Shown one piece after another: positions 9,630 to 18,600 of a stretch of DNA of 64,000 nucleotides; positions within the stretch are counted from its first letter, which is position 1, and each line of letters begins with the position of its first letter. The stretch comes from Linanthus parryae (taxonomy: Eukaryota; Streptophyta; Magnoliopsida; Ericales; Polemoniaceae): NCBI GenBank assembly GCA_023055425.1, contig JALGPY010000006.1:77498435-77562434 (forward strand), given 5' to 3'. Position numbers and translations under genes: made by a program. The notes beneath the pieces were generated by a model. The model saw nothing but the letters and a program-made list of their open reading frames with translations, was not told the origin of the DNA and ran no database searches.

Positions 9630-12600
9630 CTACTGTAACAAGACAAGGCAGTGGCAGCTATAACTTTTCCTGATGCAAGATCATAGCTTTGGCCATCAGT
9701 TCTCACTCGAACTCATTCAATGTTTCTCTTCAAAGATTATTAACTTAAATTGGCACTTCAAGGTATCCTTTATCTCTTGTGAAACTTACAATGAGGTCCC
9801 AAATATAATTCCGTACAGATTTCTTTTCTTCTTTCCAAAATTTTATCAACAGACAACTGTCTTGTATATCTGCATTAAACAGTGACTAGCGGAGCTTCAT
9901 TCTCTGTATGGGTTGGATTAATTACCATATACAGCCATGTTATTTCGTATGATTTCTTAAAGAAGACAACAAAATAATCAATTGCTTTCGCATTTGAGTG
10001 TACGTTGTATTTCTGTAGGATAGTATTACTACAGGTGGTTCCAGATTTCAGTTCATAGCTAACTGAGGAAATCATGTTTTGAATCCACTTTTACTGTATT
10101 CATGTTTCTGGAGTTCTTGGTTACAAGTTGTTTATATAATATCACTAGGCATGCAAAAACCTAGAGAGCTACATGTTTCTAATTCTGATTAGTTCACAAT
10201 TTGGAAGTGTCAGATATGAGTACTTCTATTCATATGATAAGATTAAGCATTCACATAGATATTCACAACTCTTCCTTCTATACCTTAATCTACATTGCAT
10301 CATACATAAATAATTTCATTGGGACAAACTAGATTGGTCCCCTGGATTCTAGGACTTCGAGATATTAGCATAACTCTAAGAGGAGTCCTAAAGCAAATAA
10401 GTGAGTGAAATCGTGTTAGCTGCTTGTCCAGCAGATAAATGAAATATCAAAAGTTCTCAAATTTGAACTCCATGCATTTTGTTGCCCTTTCTCGAGTTTA
10501 AATTAAAATATGGTGAAGATACCAGTAAATATAAGATGACAATTCACTACATAGGAGTTTGTCAAAGTTAAAGTGTATGTTGCAAGAAGCACATTACAAG
10601 GTGGATATCACCGGCTTGGATGGTATCACAATAAATTAGATCATAAAGCACCCTTCAGTATTTTTTTCAAATTCAAAATGCATGTGACTTGTGCATTCAA
10701 TAAGAGAGACCTTCTTAATGGTATTACAGGCAAAAAAACACATCACATTATTTCTACCGCCCTCTGGAGGAAATTACTTTTTGAAGTATGAAATTGTGAT
10801 GGTTCCGAAGAAAATTCACATAATTCAAGAATGTCCCCCATAATCTCCCTGATCTTGCAAATTCCCGAGCACTGAAGTTTAAACTAGTTGTGTGAGATAA
10901 GGTAATCGTGAAACTTTGACGTAACTACCTGGCTGCACTGTATGTTCACCGTGACGTTGTAGTCTTGTTATCATAGAGAAGAAAGGAACATATCGACATA
11001 TCTTGAGAAGTTCCCTTTCCCTACCACATGTAACCTCAAACATATGGCAAGATGCACCACTGAACTCCAAGGTGGACATGAGATTTCATCACAACATAAG
11101 TCACCTGAAGCGGGAGTGAGTGTTGATGCAGGAGTACAAAAGCACCTAATCTCAAAATAGCTACGAATGAAAGCGCCGCAAGAGCATCTCTATAATATTT
11201 TAATTTATGATACATATATCTTTAATTTAATGTAAAATAAGAATCTCATAAAATACTATATTGTAAACCAACATCATTAATACAGTTGATCCATTAACAG
11301 AGTAACTAAGCAATGAATGTTCTATGAATAAAGAATTATAGATTATAATGATCAGAGTAAAAAAGTAGAATCAGGCACAGCCTAAAGGAGTGAGGATTTC
11401 TCATTCTTGTTTAGCTATGCATTATGTCCAAAATAGTGTATAAACCATCAACTGCAAATTTCTTTTGAGCTAAAACAAAAACTCTGGAGGAAGAAAAGAA
11501 ATGAAGTGGTGATCCTTGTCCCACATCGCTGCTTGTGATTTGATTTACTTTCATTTACCTTATAAAAAGGTGGGTGGAATAGATGATGTTTAGTAAACTT
11601 GCCTCGTGGGTTCTAATCTACGTCAGATGGGCTTAAGTTCAAATCTCGCTTAATGGGCTGGCAAATGTGGGCTGTAATGGGGATTTTTAAGGTCGGCCAA
11701 ATTCATCATTACAAAATGGCCTTGTGTGGATGGATAGAACTTCATGTTGGTTTAAATTCAATCTAGGGTGTTAAGGTGAACAGGATTATTAGCCGATATT
11801 TCCAGGTTTTTTTCTGACCAAGGACCCGCCCTGCCCACAGGGCACCCGGTTAACTTATACTTTGTGTTTGATTTTGACATTGTGTACAGGTGTTATATTG
11901 GGTTCAAAAGTAATGGTGGGGAGCCAGTTAATTCACCAAATTTTTCCATGTCAATAGGCTCTATCCAGATATTCTAGCTCAAAAAATCAGATTACAAGTT
12001 ATAATTGAATTGAATAATCATGTTTATCCAAAGACAGAATCTAGAATTACGTAACAGTTACAGCCACTATTAAATCTTGGCTCCAACAGATAACCCCAAC
12101 TAGATTTATAGACAATGGTTAATGAGCTTGTTTCTTGAGAGCATACTTCTCCTTACAAGATCCTCTTCATGTCCAAATACATTTTACCTTAAGGGCACGT
12201 TTGATGTCGGGATTAAAAATTGGGGGTACAGGGGGCCCTACAGTATTATAGGGTGTATTGATATTAAGGGAGTATTAATTATATAGGAAGGATTATGTGA
12301 CATGTTTGTTTGCACCAGTATAAATAGGGGTAGTAAAACTTTTGTATTCAATCCCACCTACATGGTGGGATTAGATTTTAGGCATATAGGGGGTATAGAT
12401 AATAAGGGTAGATTGAATCCCCTTTGAAATTATCTCTGCATCAAACACCAGTTATTACCCCCTACTGGTACTATTATTACTATTATTACTGTACCCCTTC
12501 TTTATCCTTGCATCAAACATGCCCTAAGAGAAGACGGTAAAAGAGGGAGAACAGAGGATTATACAAAGAAAGAAGATGAGAATGAAGGAAACATGTTTTT

Positions 12601-15600
12601 GTTCTTTCATGAGCTGATTCGTAGTATAGACATAGAACAACTGGGTTTATGTGAAAAGAAGAATAAGTTGTGGACCCATATCATAGTTTACACAAACACC
12701 TACCTCAAGCACTGCAGGTTTGCACAGCTTCCTTAGAGTTATGGGGATACGAGCGTAGAAGAGGCTTTAGTGGTAGATACTTATGACAGCCATCTGACTG
12801 TCAAGCGCAAATACTTTGGAAACATAATCATCTACACTACTTTTTAGGAACAAGAACCAGTGCAAAAGCAGCTAACTACAAATAACTAAATAAATACAAC
12901 CAAAACATATGCTGTGGGCAATGATATAATTGTGAACAATTTGTGAAGCCAAAGCTCAAAAATTATACCTCAGCATCAGTCCCATAGAGAGTTACACGGT
13001 AAACAACAGATACGGACTTTCCATCAGCTGAGTAGATGATGCTGCGAACTTCGCCAGACCATTCTATGATAGATTGCAGAATTTGAAGCAATAAGCACAA
13101 GGAATTCAATTCTCTGATCTTTTAAGAATATAAAACACCCCCTAAACAAGAGGAATAAACTTAACATACCTGGAGCGTGCAAGTTCATAATCCTGTTCAC
13201 AATATGCCTGGCAAGAATAATAAGAACACTCGGTTATCATCTCAAAGTAGGAAATAAAAGTTGACCTACACAACAACTTCACTGTCCTAAAGGAAGAGTA
13301 AAACCCGAAAAGTCAACCCAGTGATTAATGATGTTGGTTGGTAGGTCCATGTACTGTCGAATTCCCTACAGGGTACAAGGTTAAAACTCTACGAGAGCTA
13401 ATTCTAGGTTTACACTCGTAAGATTTTCCTAATAAGAAGTCTTCTTCGGTATATGTCAATTTTTCTGGTTGAACTTAAGTAGGCAGCCATCACAGAGGAA
13501 ACAAAAGTTCTGCACACAGAGCAGGGCCCCCATATACTGAGTAACGGTAAGACATGGGAACTTTGTTGGGTATTAATATCTCCATTTCAACATTATGAAT
13601 TCTTGTAATGAAAAATCTATTTGGCTTGTAATTGCTTGATTTGCTTCACATGTCTAACATTTCTAGTATTGATATCCCTTCACAGTGCAAGTGTTTGTCA
13701 CCCAAGTAAAAAGCCAACAGAAATTCGAGATGGACAGCTAACCTCATTATCCTTGCCCCATAATCCAACCAACCGTATACTCTCTCACCACATCATCTCA
13801 TTAACCATTACTAGATCTCCGAATTTTCCTATCGAGATAATCATCTGCGAAACCTAATCACTGCAGATAGCTATTGTACTAACCCATTGCATAAGTAAGT
13901 TTTCAAAAACCTTTCTGATCCTATTTCAGATGCGAATATAATTGCATTTACTGCCACCTTCTGAAAATGAAAAAAATCAAGCGTAATAAGAGAAGAGACG
14001 CACAAAATGATTGAGAAACCAAAATGCCTAAATTCTCTTTTAAGTACGACAAACCATGCCTCATTAGAACTACCTTTTTCACAAGAATGAACTTCAAAAG
14101 CCCAAACTAAATCATATGCTAGCTGAACAAATCCAGGATTCCAAGCATTAGTTCAGAGCAAAATGAATTTTTACATTATGGTGAAACAATCTTGCAATAA
14201 TAAGCTTATTCACAAATGTGGTAATTCATTACAAGCCTAAAAGGACTGTTCCATCCATCATGCAATACAAGTTTCTGTTGGAAAAACCCGGTTTTTCACA
14301 CGACTTTGGAAGAAGATTTTGAAGAATCGGCTAATCGATTCTTGAAACCGAAAGTTGCTATGGATACCTTAGAGCTAGGTGAACATCCTACAACTTTACT
14401 TCATCCAAAATCGTTACCGGGTGAATGAAAAATTCATAGGTAAAGATGGCTTCTAAGATAGTACTCCAAGAGGGAAATTAATTCATCCCACATTGGAGGG
14501 TGGAACAATCTTGTTCACTTAATATAGTTCAAGATTGCACTATAGGGCATGCCCTTTGGGTGATACACATTTTGTGTAGGAGAGAGGACCTAGCTATGGT
14601 CCGAACCACCACGCGCGCGCCGCCGCCGCCGTCCGTCCCGGCCGGCTCGGGCACGGGCCGGACGTGGCGCGGTGCGGTGTGGGCTGGGCTTGTTATGAGG
14701 TTCAGGCCCAATTAATTTTTTGGCCCAAATTTATTTGCTCTCAGCCGTAATTTACCAGAATTTTGAAATTTGTTTTTTCCAACTGTTCTGGAACGGTTTC
14801 GTAACCGTTCGTGAACAGACCCAACCGTTCCAACGGGTATCTCTGCTTCTTTAAAAGTAGAGCACCCTTCCCTGTTTCAGTCATTCCGAAAATTTCCAAT
14901 TCCAGAGACTTTCCAAACTTCCATTCCTGAGTGCTATCATTCCATTTTGACGGTTCGTAGGGTGTAATCAGGCGGTGCTACCTGATTACACAGTGAGAGA
15001 CAATTATCCTGGGAGGCTTTCGCTCCGGATCAAAACGGCACCTAAAGGGAGCGAATATCGCCTTAAGGAAATCGAGCCCAAGTTCGAGATTGTCTCTGAT
15101 TTCTCCGACTTATTGCAGCGATTCTCCAACCTCTGTAAGTACTGCGTTTTATTGATTACTGCTTTAACTTTCTGTTTCTTCTTCTCCTTCTTCTCAGATT
15201 CTGAAACGTCTTAAGTGTCCAACAATCTTAAGGCGATACTCTTCTGGATTCTAAGACAATCTGTCTGTAATTAACGAGTTTCAATAGTACTTGTTAGTTA
15301 CAACAGTTTATGTAATCTGAGAGTTTCTAAAGTACTCACAGATTGTTGTTTAACGAGTTTTCAATAGCACTTATTAAACAACACTGTAACAGAAAGTTTA
15401 CTGTAATTTGAGACTGATAATTTGCTTTGCAAATTTCAGCGATGGCTGACAACACTCCTGAGACGAGCACTAGTCAGGCAGCCCCTACAGGTTCAACACC
15501 TTCAATGGTGTCGATTGGGAATCATGGGGAACGTCCAGAAAAATTTACTGGAAATGACTTCAAGAGATGGCAACAAAAGATGCTGTTCTACTTGACGACC

Positions 15601-18600
15601 CTGCACTTGGCGAAGTTCTTGAAAGAAGACGCTCCACCACTGCCGGAGAATGCAGACAAACAAACACTCGCCGCAGTGGACGCTTGGAAACATTCAGATT
15701 TTTTGGCCAAGAATTATGTTCTTAACGGATTAGATAATACTCTGTATAATGTGTATAGTGTTGCTAAATCCGCAAAAGAACTCTGGGAATCTCTAGACAA
15801 AAAGTATAAGACTGAAGATGCAGGGGCAAAAGAAATTTGTAGTTGCTAAGTTCCTCAAGTTTTCTATGGTTGATACCAAAACTGTAATAAGTCAGGTTCA
15901 AGAGTTGCAGGTTATCCTTCATGATATTCATGCTGAAGGAATGACCCTAAGTGAGTCATTTCAAGTTGCTTGTATGATTGAGAAACTCCCTCCATCATGG
16001 AAGGATTTCAAGAATTATCTCAAGCACAAGCGCAAGGAAATCCGAATGGAGGAACTCATCGTCCGCTTAAGGATCGAAGAAGACAACCGCAACTCAGACA
16101 AAGGAGGAATTGTGCAAGCCAAGGCCAACATCGTGGAGCAAGGTTCCAAGAACAAACGGAAGGCTCACGACGGCAATGGGGAAGACAAGGCGTTCAAGGG
16201 AAAGTGCTTCAATTGCGGAAAAACTGGCCATCGTCGAAGCGAGTGCAAGAAGAAGCGCAAGGTTCCCAAGAACAAAACCGAGGCAAACATGGCTGAAAAG
16301 AAAGACGACGACGATGGAATCCGCTTGTCTGCGGTAGTGTCGGAGGCAAACATGATCGGCAGCAACCCAAAGGAATGGTGGATTGACACCGGAGCCACAC
16401 GCCACATATGCTCCGACAAAGCGATGTTCCACAAGTACGAGGAAGTGGAAAACGGAGAGCAACTCTTCATGGGCAACTCATCTTCATCCACCGTGGAAGG
16501 GAAAGGATCCATCATCCTAAAAATGACTTCGGGAAAAATGGTGGTGCTCAACGATGTACTTCATGTGCCGGAAATTCGTAAGAATTTGGTTTCGGAATCT
16601 GTACTAGTTAAGAAATGATTCAAGATTGTTTTCGAGTCCGGAAAAATTGTAGTAGTTAAGAATGGTACTTACGTAGGCAGGGGTTACCTTAGCGACGACA
16701 TGTTCAAACTTAATGTAATGACCGTGACGCCAAAAATGGCTATGAATAAGAATGCCGATTCTATTTACTTGTTGGAGTCATCTACTTTATGGCATAGTAG
16801 GCTTGGTCATGCAAACTTTGAATCGATTCGCAAATTAATGTCTATGGAACACATTCCTAGTGCAAAAATCGACAAATCCCACAAATGTGAAACATGCGTT
16901 GAAGCAAAATTAACTAAGAAACCCTTCCGATCAATTGATGGAAAATCGACTACTCCCCTTGAATTGATCCATACAGATATTTGCGACTTAAAATTTCTAC
17001 AAACAAGGGGAGAAAAGAAATACTTTATTACGTTTATAGATGATTGCACAAGGTATTGTTACGCCTATCTCCTTCGGAGTAAAGACGAAGCAATTGACAT
17101 GTTCAAGCACTATAAAAATGAAGTAGAAAATCAATTGGGGAAGAAGATAAACTTGGTGCGTAGCGACTGAGGAGGTGAATATGAATGTCCGCTAAAAGAC
17201 ATTTGTCTAGAAGCGGAATTATTCATCAAACCACGGCTCCATACTCACCACAACAAAACGGCATAGCCGAGAGGAAAAACAGAACTTTGAAAGAAATGCT
17301 TAATGCATTACTACTTAGTTCGGGTTTACCTCAGAACTTGTGGGGGGAAGCACTCCTAACGGCCAATATCATCCTAAATAGGATTCCGCGAAAGAATATT
17401 GGCAAAACTCCATACGAGTTATGGAAAGGAAAGCCACCATCCTACAAATACCTAAAAGTGTGGGGGTGTCTTGCAAAGGTAGCAATACCAGAACCTAAAA
17501 AGGTGAAACTTGGACCGAAAACGGCGGACTGCGTTTTCATAGGTTATGCACAAAATAGTAGTGCATATCGATTTTTGGTTATTAAATCAGAAATCGAGGA
17601 CATACACGTAAACACTATCTTTGAGTCATGTAATGCGTCTTTCTTCGAAGACGTATTTCCATATAAGAAGAAGGATGTAGAAAGTTCTAACAAAAGAACT
17701 CGGGAATCTACACCCGTACAGTCCGAAGAAGAAGCCGAACCTAGGCGTAGTAAACAGGCAAAAATCACTAAGGATTATGGCCCGGATTTTCTAACGTATA
17801 TGATAGAAAACGAACCTCAATCCTATAAGGAGGCAATGTCTAGTTCCGAGGGAACCTATTGGAAGGAGGCAGTAAATAGTGAGATTGAATCAATACTTCA
17901 AAATCACACATGGGAATTGGTGGATCTTCCTCCATGTTGTAAGCCACTAGGCTGCAAGTGGATATTTAAGCGAAAACTTAAACTGACGGAACAATTGAAA
18001 AATACAAGGCTAGACTTGTAGCTAAAGGGTATAAACAGAAGGAAGGTATTGACTATTTCGATACCTATTCACCTGTGACCAGGATTACGTCTATTCGTAC
18101 TCTTATAGCTCTCGCAGCTATAAATGACCTTGAAATTCACCAAATGGACGTAAAAACTGCCTTCTTGAATGGTGAATTAGATGAAGAGATTTATATGGAA
18201 CAACCGGAAGGTTTCGTTGTCCCCAGACAAGAAAACAAAGTGTGTCGACTAGTTAAATCTCTCTATGGACTGAAACAAGCTCCAAAACAATGGCATGTAA
18301 AGTTTGATAACACTATGCTATCAAACGGATTCACAATTAATGAATGTGACAAGTGTGTATACTCCAAGTCTACACGTGACGAATATGTCGTTATATGCTT
18401 GTATGTCGATGATATGTTGATTATGGGAAGTAATTCAACTATCATTAAATCAACAAAGAAATTGTTGACAACTAAGTTTGATATGAAAGATATGGGTATC
18501 GCTGACGTTATCTTAGGGATGAAAATCACTAAGACAACTAACGGATACACATTATCTCAATCGCACTATGTTGGAAAAATACTTGAGAAATTCGACAAAA

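Noticed and set aside
11516..11680. TRIM/Cassandra-like element (tcccacatcg and tataaaa words)
   Set aside because: No second terminal repeat, no 5S-like block and no target duplication found.
14500..14715. Opposing open frames in the G+C-rich patch of the LTR
   Set aside because: They arise from GCC-repeat composition inside an LTR, have no motif and are not conserved in the 3' LTR.
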